This document shows positions 1 through 5,592 of a stretch of DNA of 11,126 bases, piece by piece. Position 1 is the stretch's first letter. Each line of letters starts with the position of its first letter. The notes under the pieces are model-generated. The model made no database searches and had not been told where the DNA came from. It saw only the letters and a program-made list of their open reading frames with translations. The stretch lies in contig DAOVHJ010000045.1 of the NCBI GenBank assembly GCA_030671945.1, positions 1-11,126 of the forward strand, written 5' to 3'. The position numbers and the translations under genes were made by a program. The DNA is from Candidatus Heimdallarchaeota archaeon. Lineage in GTDB: Archaea; Asgardarchaeota; Heimdallarchaeia; JABLTI01.

Positions 1-1
1 A

Positions 2-259
2 CCAGCTATTCCTATAAAAATTGACTTCATTAAATCCCAATATAAGTCCTTTAGGCTGAAAGATACCTCTAAAGCCTATGTTTGCATGGTTTGCAAAAGA
101 GATCTCGAAATTAACCAAGATGTTCATAATTGTCCCAATTGTCACTCCTATTATCATGAAGAACATCTCTTTCAATGGTTACAAGTCAATACCTCATGTC
201 CTGTTTGCGGTTTTGATTATTATCAAAATGCTTTGAAGAGCAGAAACAAGAAGAAATAA
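2..259 (+). CDS. RING-like zinc protein, 5'-truncated (copy A)
   Basis: Only the last 85 codons lie in the window; the frame is open to the left edge. The visible part is a compact zinc domain with eight ligands: C28-x2-C31-x12-C44-x2-C47-x4-H52-x2-H55-x10-C66-x2-C69 (numbered from the first full codon). It ends in a short lysine-rich tail. This is a cross-brace RING-like pattern with ligand order C4-H2-C2. Residues typical of E2-binding RING domains are present: a hydrophobic residue just before the second Cys (V30), Trp before Leu in the second half (W59), and Pro in the last CPVC. By analogy with the next copy, a membrane segment probably precedes it, but that part is outside the window. 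The likely role is a ubiquitin-type E3 or another zinc-mediated protein-interaction module. The fold family is fairly sure, the activity is inferred. Confidence 0.8.
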   Translation, partial: PAIPIKIDFIKSQYKSFRLKDTSKAYVCMVCKRDLEINQDVHNCPNCHSYYHEEHLFQWLQVNTSCPVCGFDYYQNALKSRNKKK

Positions 260-268
260 AATAGAAGT

Positions 269-279
269 CTCATTTTTTT
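269..279 (+). terminator. T-tract terminator after RING copy A
   Basis: CTCA followed by seven T residues begins ten bases after the stop codon of copy A. Archaeal transcription commonly ends at such T-runs. The same 11-nt string recurs at 1485-1495 after the last RING fragment, which suggests that the genes were duplicated together with their 3' ends. Confidence 0.5.
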
Positions 280-355
280 AAGACCCCGATTTCATTCTTT
301 ATTAATTAATAATAATTCACAACCTAGTAATGGTTTTGAAAGTGAAAATACTAGA

Positions 356-363
356 TTTAAATA
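356..363 (+). promoter_or_regulatory. TATA-like element for RING operon
   Basis: TTTAAATA lies about 40 bases before the ATG at 401. Transcription would then start near 385, leaving a short leader that carries the AGGACAAGG purine-rich ribosome-binding region (about 384-392). This assignment is by pattern only. Confidence 0.35.
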
Positions 364-400
364 GAAGTTTACAGTAAATAACTAGGACAAGGATTATCAT

Positions 401-841
401 ATGGTGTCTAAAAAAATAAACGAACAAAGAAAAAAACCTAATTTGGGGTATCTGCTGTCAGTTATTTCTGCACTTATCTTTTTTACATCAACTCTTTTAA
501 TGGCAGCAGGAATTTTAGGGGATGTAGCATTTTATTTTGTATTAATATTTGGAATGTTACCTTCTTGTCCTGGTATTTTCTTTGGGAGTTATTTAGGCGC
601 ACGTCATAGAAAAAAGAATAAAGAAATTCAAAAATTTGAGAAATTTAATGCGAAATATAAATGTAATTTCACTGATGAAAGTGAAGAAGAATTCATTTGC
701 ATGATTTGTAAATTAGAAATATGTTCAGGAGACATAATCTATATTTGTCCCACCTGCAAGGCTCATTATCATGAAGAGCATCTTCTGGATTGGTTAAAGA
801 TTGAAACGAATTGTCCAGTTTGTGAATACAAATTTCTATAG
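401..841 (+). CDS. Two-helix membrane protein with C-terminal RING-like domain (copy B)
   Basis: This 146-residue protein has a basic N-terminus and two hydrophobic segments (about 17-38 and 44-66) separated by a short acidic turn. A charged, lysine-rich linker follows, then a cytosolic zinc domain: C100-x2-C103-x12-C116-x2-C119-x4-H124-x2-H127-x10-C138-x2-C141. Spacing is identical to the neighbouring copies. I102, W131 and P139 match the usual E2-contact positions of RING domains. The Arg 'linchpin' after the last Cys is absent (Glu instead). The positive-inside pattern places both ends in the cytoplasm. The ATG is preceded by AAGGA at good spacing. Asgard archaea are known to encode ubiquitin, E1, E2 and RING-type proteins, so a membrane-bound E3 ligase is a reasonable inference, but no other ubiquitin gene is visible here. 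The sixth ligand is His rather than the Cys of RING-H2 and RING-CH domains. Confidence 0.85.
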   Translation: MVSKKINEQRKKPNLGYLLSVISALIFFTSTLLMAAGILGDVAFYFVLIFGMLPSCPGIFFGSYLGARHRKKNKEIQKFEKFNAKYKCNFTDESEEEFICMICKLEICSGDIIYICPTCKAHYHEEHLLDWLKIETNCPVCEYKFL

Positions 842-868
842 CTTTAAATAACCGGAGAAATAATCTCT

Positions 869-1015
869 TTGAAGGGTAGAAATTTGGGAAGATCGCCTGA
901 CTGGAAGTCTATTGCACCGTTAATTGTTTTTGGACTAATGATGATTTCAGAGATAATTGTGATTATTGTACTTTCTATTACAGATACTCGTTATAATGCT
1001 ACTACAGACTTATGA
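869..1015 (+). CDS. One-helix membrane peptide, upstream half of split RING copy C
   Basis: This 48-codon frame starts at TTG with GGAG at 854-857, 11 bases upstream. It encodes a basic N-terminus, one clear transmembrane helix (about residues 14-36, rich in Ile, Val, Leu, Met) and a short polar tail. The N-terminal 'NLG' and the first helix correspond in position to the first helix of copy B. Its TGA stop overlaps the ATG of the next frame as ATGA, so the next protein supplies what would be helix two and the zinc domain. Either these are two coupled polypeptides made by termination-reinitiation, or one ancestral two-helix RING protein has been split by a frameshift. It is not recognisable by itself. 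Confidence 0.6.
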   Translation: MKGRNLGRSPDWKSIAPLIVFGLMMISEIIVIIVLSITDTRYNATTDL

Positions 1016-1365
1016 CAAGGGTTTTTCTTCCATTACTTCTAGTACCTTTACTAGGTTTTTCAGGTATAATAATTCAAAGAATAAAAAGAAAAAGAGAAGA
1101 AAAATGGCACCAAACAGAACATGATGATTTAATTCAAGAGACTAACAAAGAAAAGGATACTGAAGAAATTTTCAAGTTAGTTCTTGAACCAGTTGTTTTC
1201 CAAGGGGAGCTTGAGAATCAAGTATGTTCTTTATGTAAGAAAGATGTTAAAGAAGGTCATGTTTTTCTTATTTGCCCTAGATGTGCATCTCTTTTCCATC
1301 ATGATCATCTCTTAGATTGGTTAAAAGATAATCCCTTATGCCCTGTTTGTGATGAAGATTTATAG
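1012..1365 (+). CDS. One-helix membrane protein with RING-like domain (copy C)
   Basis: This 117-residue protein begins with a hydrophobic helix (about 4-21) followed by a strongly basic stretch (R23-K31). An acidic linker of about 40 residues follows, then the zinc domain C72-x2-C75-x12-C88-x2-C91-x4-H96-x2-H99-x10-C110-x2-C113. Ligand spacing matches copies A and B exactly, and L74, W103 and P111 keep the E2-contact-like positions. The ATG at 1012 overlaps the stop of the preceding membrane peptide (ATGA). There is no SD of its own, and an in-frame stop lies close upstream (994-996). This fits translational coupling, or a frameshifted descendant of a two-helix protein like copy B. The stop codon is TAG, and the frame stays open for another 29 codons that encode half of another RING motif. 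A membrane-tethered E3-like role is inferred. Confidence 0.8.
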   Translation: MTRVFLPLLLVPLLGFSGIIIQRIKRKREEKWHQTEHDDLIQETNKEKDTEEIFKLVLEPVVFQGELENQVCSLCKKDVKEGHVFLICPRCASLFHHDHLLDWLKDNPLCPVCDEDL

Positions 1366-1455
1366 GAAGATATGTGTAAGATACTAGAGCATTTGGCAGA
1401 TTGGCTGAATGAGAACTCAGACTGTCCGGTTTGTAATGTTAAATTAACACTCTAA
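1366..1455 (+). pseudogene. Half-RING remnant in frame after TAG of copy C (copy D)
   Basis: The 29 codons directly after the TAG stop of copy C stay in the same frame and end at TAA. They encode a fragment with His, then ten residues including ADWL, then CPVC. This is the exact H-x10-C-x2-C spacing of the second half of the RING domain in copies A-C. A Cys lies five residues before that His. The first zinc ligands are missing. The simplest reading is a decayed tandem duplicate. A 27-residue peptide from ATG 1372, or stop-codon readthrough giving an extended copy C, are less likely alternatives. Confidence 0.65.
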
Positions 1456-1459
1456 TGAA

Positions 1460-1526
1460 TATCCTCCGTGGTAGGATAGTTTGGCTCATTTTTTTGAGAC
1501 GTTAATTTTACGTCGATTTTTCGACG
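1460..1526. terminator. Hairpin cluster / terminator between convergent genes
   Basis: Several stems follow in a row. TATCCT (1460-1465) pairs with AGGATA (1473-1478). CTCA (1485-1488) pairs with TGAG (1495-1498) around a T loop. GACGT (1498-1502) pairs with ACGTC (1510-1514). CGTCGA (1511-1516) pairs with TCGACG (1521-1526) around TTTT. The last two share bases and cannot form together. The position, after the RING operon and after the end of the convergent LOG gene, fits a bidirectional transcription end. Confidence 0.5.
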
Positions 1527-1527
1527 A
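1511..1527. repeat. 17-nt palindromic repeat, copy 1
   Basis: CGTCGATTTTTCGACGA is identical to the copy at 2226-2242. Its core is a 6-bp inverted repeat with a TTTT spacer. The two copies bracket the LOG-like gene. It could be a hairpin, a regulator-binding site or a trace of insertion. Confidence 0.75.
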
Positions 1528-1584
1528 AGATAAGTAATGAGAAAAACATTAGTTGAAGTATTGAACAATAAAACGAACAACTAA

Positions 1585-2097
1585 CTAAAATAGTGCATTT
1601 AGTTTTTCTATTAATTGTTGTGCAGTATCATATCCAATTATGGTGTCGGAGCGTTTATTATCTAATTGCATTTCAGATAATTTTCCAGACCAACCAGTTT
1701 TCTTATACGAGAATATGGGTTTCCCCATTTGCCAAGCAAAAGCGATTTCGCTCAATGTTCCTGATCCACCACCAATTGCGACAACAGCATCTCCAGAAGC
1801 TGTAATAATTTGATTCCTAGCGTAATGAATACCTGTTGCAATTACTATGTCACAGAATTCATTCGCATCATTTGATTCAAGTGTCGATATGATGCCTATT
1901 GTATCTCCTTCTCTATACTTGTTTGAAGATCTTGCGCCTTTACAAACCGCTTCCATAACTCCACCATATCCACCACATAAAATTCTATAACCGCTATCGA
2001 TTAGCAATTTACCAATGGTAAAGGCTACAGCTCTGTCTTCCACTGAAGATGTTTGGGCACTCCCACCGATTATAGAGATAATTTTACGTCTTACCAT
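1585..2097 (-). CDS. LOG / TIGR00725-type Rossmann nucleotide-binding protein
   Basis: This belongs to the lysine-decarboxylase-like / LOG superfamily, related in fold to DprA. Family members bind nucleotides, and LOG enzymes split ribose 5'-phosphate from nucleoside monophosphates. Numbering from the start chosen here (170 residues), the first Rossmann strand and glycine turn (IISIIGGS) are near 6-13. A CGGYGGVMEAVCKGA block is at 41-55, an ARN motif at 93-95, and the family signature GGGSGTLSE at 109-117 (PGGxGTxxE in LOG, with Gly here for Pro). The length fits TIGR00725, which is shorter than LOG proteins. The frame opens further upstream (to 2130), but the ATG at 2097 starts just before the first strand and has GGATGAT before it, so it is preferred. 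The substrate cannot be told from sequence. The gene stands alone, convergent with the RING operon, with the same palindrome on both sides. Confidence 0.85.
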   Translation of the reverse strand: MVRRKIISIIGGSAQTSSVEDRAVAFTIGKLLIDSGYRILCGGYGGVMEAVCKGARSSNKYREGDTIGIISTLESNDANEFCDIVIATGIHYARNQIITASGDAVVAIGGGSGTLSEIAFAWQMGKPIFSYKKTGWSGKLSEMQLDNKRSDTIIGYDTAQQLIEKLNALF

Positions 2098-2205
2098 AGA
2101 AATCATCCATATGTGTCTAATACACATCAACTATTAAAATTGTTAGCACTAAAATTTATTCAAGTGATGAATTATTTAATTAGTCATTCATCTATTAAAA
2201 TATTT

Positions 2206-2220
2206 ACAAAAATACACCAA
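2206..2220 (+). repeat. ACAAAAATAC(T/A)CCA direct repeat, copy 1
   Basis: ACAAAAATACACCAA. Near-identical copies occur at 2347-2362 and 2429-2442, all on the + strand. Copy 1 lies immediately before the second palindrome. Confidence 0.6.
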
Positions 2221-2225
2221 ATATT

Positions 2226-2242
2226 CGTCGATTTTTCGACGA
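2226..2242. repeat. 17-nt palindromic repeat, copy 2
   Basis: Identical to 1511-1527 (CGTCGATTTTTCGACGA), 715 bases away on the other side of the LOG-like gene. Here the stem extends by one more T-A pair at 2225/2242. Confidence 0.75.
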
Positions 2243-2346
2243 GAATGGAAGGTGTATAAATCATTAATTGAATTTTTATAAGAACAAGCAAACATCTAAT
2301 TTATCAAAAATAGGCATATAAAAATTTAAACAAAAATTATCAGCGT

Positions 2347-2362
2347 ACAAAAATACTCCAAA
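2347..2362 (+). repeat. ACAAAAATAC(T/A)CCA direct repeat, copy 2
   Basis: ACAAAAATACTCCAAA, matching 2206-2220 with one T/A difference in the core. The function is unknown. Confidence 0.6.
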
Positions 2363-2410
2363 TTTACACTATTCAATAGACTTTAAACTGCCAATTACCA
2401 TAAATCATTA

Positions 2411-2432
2411 TTGTCGAAAAAGTCCTCGACAA
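2411..2432. repeat. TTGTCGA / TCGACAA inverted repeat
   Basis: Seven perfect base pairs (2411-2417 with 2426-2432) lie around an 8-nt spacer. It shares the GTCGA...TCGAC core with the two 17-nt palindromes and lies 33 bases before the TTG start at 2466, so it could be an operator or a 5' hairpin. Confidence 0.55.
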
Positions 2433-2442
2433 AAATACTCCA
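2429..2442 (+). repeat. ACAAAAATAC(T/A)CCA direct repeat, copy 3
   Basis: ACAAAAATACTCCA, overlapping the right arm of the inverted repeat at 2411-2432. It lies about 25-35 bases before the start of the roadblock-like gene, where a TATA element or operator might be expected. Confidence 0.6.
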
Positions 2443-2465
2443 CTATTAACTGAGGGTTCTAGTAT

Positions 2466-2900
2466 TTGATCAGGAAAAGGAAACAATCTAACAGTCATAA
2501 CAATCACAATTCTAATGGACCATATACACATCTCTCTGAGAATTACCCCAAAGAAATTAGTGAAATGGTTTCTGATCTTATTTCTATGAGAGGAATACTT
2601 AGATTAGATATCCTTACTACACAAGGGGAATTGATTTTTTGCTATAATCGCTGGGGAGATTCTGCTAAAACTCTAAATGAACATGATGCCTTAGAATTAC
2701 TCAAGAGTCTTAAGAATCAATTACAAAAAGCCAATAAAAAAGAAATTAATCATTTTATTATTAGAGCTGAAGATGCTAATTATATTGCTTTTTCAAATGA
2801 GAAGATCTATCTCTTTCTACAATGCGATAAGAAATGCAGATTGCCATTTATTACTATAAAAGCAAAAAGAATTGCTTCAGATATTTCATTGTTGTTTTAA
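2466..2900 (+). CDS. Roadblock/LC7-like small protein
   Basis: This 144-residue soluble protein starts at TTG with a strong GAGGG SD at 2452-2456, nine bases upstream. A polar, Asn/His-rich N-terminal tail (1-25) is followed by a predicted helix (28-41), two strands (42-51, 54-60), a helix (72-89), three strands (94-101, 104-110, 112-119) and a last helix (125-142). This alpha-beta-beta-alpha-beta-beta-beta-alpha order is that of the roadblock/LC7 fold, and the GILRLDILTTQGE segment resembles the first hairpin of that family. Roadblock proteins such as MglB dimerise and bind or regulate small GTPases; a Ras-like GTPase is the next gene, 80 bases downstream. The assignment rests on secondary-structure pattern and context, not on a diagnostic motif. 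A longin-type protein is the main alternative. Confidence 0.55.
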   Translation: MIRKRKQSNSHNNHNSNGPYTHLSENYPKEISEMVSDLISMRGILRLDILTTQGELIFCYNRWGDSAKTLNEHDALELLKSLKNQLQKANKKEINHFIIRAEDANYIAFSNEKIYLFLQCDKKCRLPFITIKAKRIASDISLLF

Positions 2901-2951
2901 TTTTTGGGCTATTTTTATTAGTTTTTTCTATCATCTTATCAGACAAAGAAG

Positions 2952-2960
2952 TTAAAAATA
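2952..2960 (+). promoter_or_regulatory. TATA box of the GTPase gene, possibly leaderless
   Basis: TTAAAAATA, with a purine-rich BRE-like stretch before it (ACAAAGAAG), is centred about 25 bases before the ATG at 2981. That is the archaeal TATA-to-start distance, so the transcript may begin at or next to the start codon. No clear SD precedes this ATG, which agrees with a leaderless mRNA. Confidence 0.5.
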
Positions 2961-2980
2961 AAGAGTTACTAAAATAAAAT

Positions 2981-3709
2981 ATGCCTTCAGCTAAGACTAA
3001 CAATGCCAAGTCTACTATTACTAGAAAGACACTTGAAACAGGTTTACCTTTGGAACGAAGTAAAAGTCACTTGGTTAAGATTTCAATTGCAGGCGTTGGT
3101 GGGGTAGGAAAAACTACTCTTTGTCAAAGAGCCATGGGGCATATTTTAGATGACTTTTTTGATAATTACAGAATCACTATTGGAGTGCAATTTTTCACTC
3201 ATAACGTTGAAACTGATTTCGGTAAAGTAGTAATGTCTGTTTGGGACCTTGCAGGACAACCACAATTTAGACAAATAATGGATAGGTTTCTTTCCGGAAG
3301 TAAAGGCATCATTCTTGCTTATGATTGTACTAGGATTGATACTTTCTTTTCTTTGTATCATGAATGGATCCCCTTAGTAAGAGAGAACTGTGAGGAAAAT
3401 ATTCCAATAGTAATAGTTTCCACCAAAAATGATCTCTTGGATGAAAGAGAGATCGAACCTGAAATGGTTAAAGAATATATAAATTCAAAAGAAGATCATA
3501 ATTTAAACATAATCGGATTTATTGAGACTTCTTCAAAAAGTAATATTAACGTTAAAGAAACTTTTGAGTTTCTCTGCAAGAATATAGTTAACAAAGAAGT
3601 TCATAAATACTACAAACAAATAAGCGCTGAAAAAGGACGACAAAAGAAGAAGACAAAAAAGAAAACAACTAAAACGAAGACTAAGAAACCAACCAAGAAA
3701 TCCATATGA
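2981..3709 (+). CDS. Ras/Rab-like small GTPase with lysine-rich tail
   Basis: This 242-residue small GTPase has all five G motifs: G1 GVGGVGKT (38-45), G2 threonine T66 (YRITIG), G3 WDLAGQ (88-93) with the Ras Gln61 equivalent Q93, G4 TKND (148-151), and G5 ETSSK (182-186). The TKxD form of G4 occurs in Rho-type GTPases, while most Ras and Rab proteins have NKxD. The core is of Rab/Ras type. An N-terminal extension of about 30 residues precedes it, and residues 218-242 are almost only Lys and Thr. No C-terminal Cys for prenylation is present, so membrane contact, if any, would be electrostatic. The ATG is fixed by an in-frame stop just upstream (2975-2977). It follows a roadblock-like gene and converges, with a 3-base gap, on a large possible regulator. 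Such GTPases are greatly expanded in Asgard archaea. Confidence 0.95.
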   Translation: MPSAKTNNAKSTITRKTLETGLPLERSKSHLVKISIAGVGGVGKTTLCQRAMGHILDDFFDNYRITIGVQFFTHNVETDFGKVVMSVWDLAGQPQFRQIMDRFLSGSKGIILAYDCTRIDTFFSLYHEWIPLVRENCEENIPIVIVSTKNDLLDEREIEPEMVKEYINSKEDHNLNIIGFIETSSKSNINVKETFEFLCKNIVNKEVHKYYKQISAEKGRQKKKTKKKTTKTKTKKPTKKSI

Positions 3710-3712
3710 TTA

Positions 3713-5404
3713 TCAAAGACATTTATTCATAGCTTTCTTAATGAGCTCGGCAAATTTCTTATAGAGAGAATCATATAACGCAAAAGTCTCAAGACCGAAC
3801 TGATTGTATTTTGTTGTTATATAGAGATCTAGAATAAGATTGACTGTTTTAGTTTCACCTCGTTCATTGATGTAATGATGAAGGTTATACTTTATTTCGA
3901 TTTTTTCATTCTCTGCTGCATTATCAGCTTTCAAATCGCTTATTACACCCTTTAGGGTATAGAGATCATCAACATGATGCATTTTGGGTTCAGTATGAAA
4001 TTCTTTTAGAATGAGATCTATTATTTCCGTTATAAATTTCTTAAAATCAGGTTCACATACTCTTGTCCTAAAGAAATATGAATCAAGAATCGAATCTTCA
4101 AAAAATACTGGTAATTTTTCACGCACATCTACTAGGATTTGTAATTCCGGTTTAAGTATAAAAGAGGCAAAATCATCCGGCCAATTGTTTTTGATTTGAT
4201 CGATTATGTATTGGTTGTTTTGTTCCAAGAAACATTTATTCTGTATGCCATTTTGTAGGAATTTCAATATGTAAGCGATATGAGCAGTATCATCTTCTAA
4301 TCTTGGAAAACAAAATAATAGACATTTTTCGGATTGTAAATCAATTACATAATGATTCATTGGTGTAAAATATTCATGTAATAATAGATTATATCTTTCA
4401 GTGGCAATTAATTTTTTAATTCGATTTAGTATTTTTTCCTCTTTGAAATTATAAGGCAAATCATCTTTTATCTCATAGAAATAAACTTCTGGCAGAATAA
4501 AATCAAAAAACCATATTCTATTTGGCATTATTTCTACAGCTTTTTGTGGTGGAATAATTTCATAATTACTTCTGTAATAATGGGCAATAATGTGATTCAA
4601 TTGTGCGGATAGTGCCACAACTAATTCTACAACCTCTTGAGGAACTTCTTCCAAAGTTAATGTTGAAAGATAAGACTCTATTTCACTTATTTCCTCAACT
4701 AGGATAAACTCTTTTGTGATTTCTAAGACAGCATTTATTTCATTCTTAATTATATCCTCGAAGGATTCTATGTCAGAAACACCGCAGAGATAATTAAGTA
4801 GACTTAAAGCATAGCTATTTTCTTCTCCCCGGAAAATTTCTTTCTTAGAAAGATCAACAATTATTGAATTTGGATAATATTTTGCAAAATCAGGTTTTGT
4901 TCCTATAATATCAGCAAGAGATTTTTCCTCTATCCAAGAATCACAACTATAATTTCTGTGCCTAACGAATAATTCTAAACTATAAATTGAAGCTTCTACT
5001 TCGAGCTTATTCCCCACAACTACTACTTGTTGTCCCAAAATAATGCCATAAATTACTTTCGCTAAATCCTTATTGAATATTTTTCTAAGAAAATTAAAGC
5101 CACCATACCTCTTCAAACTAGTTTTTTGAAACTCGTTGAAAATGTCGCTTTCTTGAATTCCAGTAATTGTTACAGGAGTAACGATCTTTTGTCTCAAGGC
5201 TAAATGATCATCGAAAAATAAGAGATAAGCTACTTGTTCCTCAATGCATTGATGAATGGCCACAATTCTAAAGATTCCCCCAGAAGAATTCTCTTTCTGA
5301 GATTTTTTTATTGGAACTTCAATATTCTTTTGGCATGAGTCACAATTTATAGAGTAAATATTAATGATATCATTATGATTCGTCGTCTTACTTGTGAATC
5401 CCAT
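3713..5404 (-). CDS. Multidomain protein with CxxC...HxC N-terminus and DENN/longin-like segment
   Basis: This gene encodes about 563 residues and I do not recognise it as a known family. The frame opens at GTG 5410, but ATG 5404 has AAGGTT about ten bases upstream and is preferred. Numbering from GTG 5410, an N-terminal unit (about 18-85) has C23-x2-C26 and H53-x-C55, a possible zinc site, embedded in beta-strand-like sequence. Residues about 105-192 read LAKVIYGIILGQQVVVVG, then a helix, then NSIIVDLSKKEI. This order (LLG-x-VVVVG, helix, ... vvDLdkxxI) recalls the central DENN domain and folliculin-type longin-DENN proteins. A helical region (195-290) and two further alpha/beta units (about 295-400 and 405-565) follow. 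No signal peptide or membrane helix is seen. Because it faces a small GTPase, an exchange factor or effector role is an attractive inference, but unproven. Confidence 0.75.
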   Translation of the reverse strand: MGFTSKTTNHNDIINIYSINCDSCQKNIEVPIKKSQKENSSGGIFRIVAIHQCIEEQVAYLLFFDDHLALRQKIVTPVTITGIQESDIFNEFQKTSLKRYGGFNFLRKIFNKDLAKVIYGIILGQQVVVVGNKLEVEASIYSLELFVRHRNYSCDSWIEEKSLADIIGTKPDFAKYYPNSIIVDLSKKEIFRGEENSYALSLLNYLCGVSDIESFEDIIKNEINAVLEITKEFILVEEISEIESYLSTLTLEEVPQEVVELVVALSAQLNHIIAHYYRSNYEIIPPQKAVEIMPNRIWFFDFILPEVYFYEIKDDLPYNFKEEKILNRIKKLIATERYNLLLHEYFTPMNHYVIDLQSEKCLLFCFPRLEDDTAHIAYILKFLQNGIQNKCFLEQNNQYIIDQIKNNWPDDFASFILKPELQILVDVREKLPVFFEDSILDSYFFRTRVCEPDFKKFITEIIDLILKEFHTEPKMHHVDDLYTLKGVISDLKADNAAENEKIEIKYNLHHYINERGETKTVNLILDLYITTKYNQFGLETFALYDSLYKKFAELIKKAMNKCL

Positions 5405-5530
5405 AGACACATAACCTTAGACTTGCTTTTACCAACTACATTACAAAATTAGAATTAGTTTTAATACTATTTGTTTACAGCAAATTTCAGTGATTATTGA
5501 TAGTTTTGAGATACTTAGAAAAACAGAAAA

Positions 5531-5540
5531 GTATAATATT
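5531..5540 (+). promoter_or_regulatory. TATA-like element for the winged-helix gene
   Basis: GTATAATATT lies about 65-75 bases before the TTG at 5605. Initiation near 5562 would give a leader of about 43 bases containing the GGAGG site. It falls inside the longer possible reading frame from 5497, which argues for the shorter protein. Confidence 0.35.
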
Positions 5541-5592
5541 AGTAATAATAACTCAGAACTCAAATAGAAATGATCCATTTGAAAAAGAAAAT

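Larger units (their letters stand above)
2098..2465. other. Noncoding, repeat-bearing intergenic region
   Basis: About 370 bases lie between the divergent LOG-like and roadblock-like genes, with no credible gene on either strand. The stretch is very AT-rich and must hold both promoters. It contains the second copy of the 17-nt palindrome, a related TTGTCGA/TCGACAA inverted repeat and three copies of an ACAAAAATAC(T/A)CCA repeat, listed separately. Confidence 0.7.

Noticed and set aside
1008..1016. Programmed -1 frameshifting linking the membrane peptide to RING copy C
   Set aside because: The junction has no X-XXY-YYZ slippery heptamer or clear downstream hairpin; ATGA reinitiation or a plain frameshift mutation explains it more simply.
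1511..2242. Insertion sequence with the 17-nt palindromes as terminal repeats
   Set aside because: No transposase lies between them; the enclosed gene is a LOG-type protein, and no target-site duplication is apparent.
2053..2259. A 68-codon + strand frame crossing the start of the LOG-like gene
   Set aside because: It overlaps a well-supported minus-strand gene, has no SD, and its last part runs through the palindrome and repeat region.
2206..2442. Small CRISPR-like array from the three ACAAAAATAC repeats
   Set aside because: The repeat unit is too short, the spacing is irregular (141 and 82 bases), and no cas genes are nearby.
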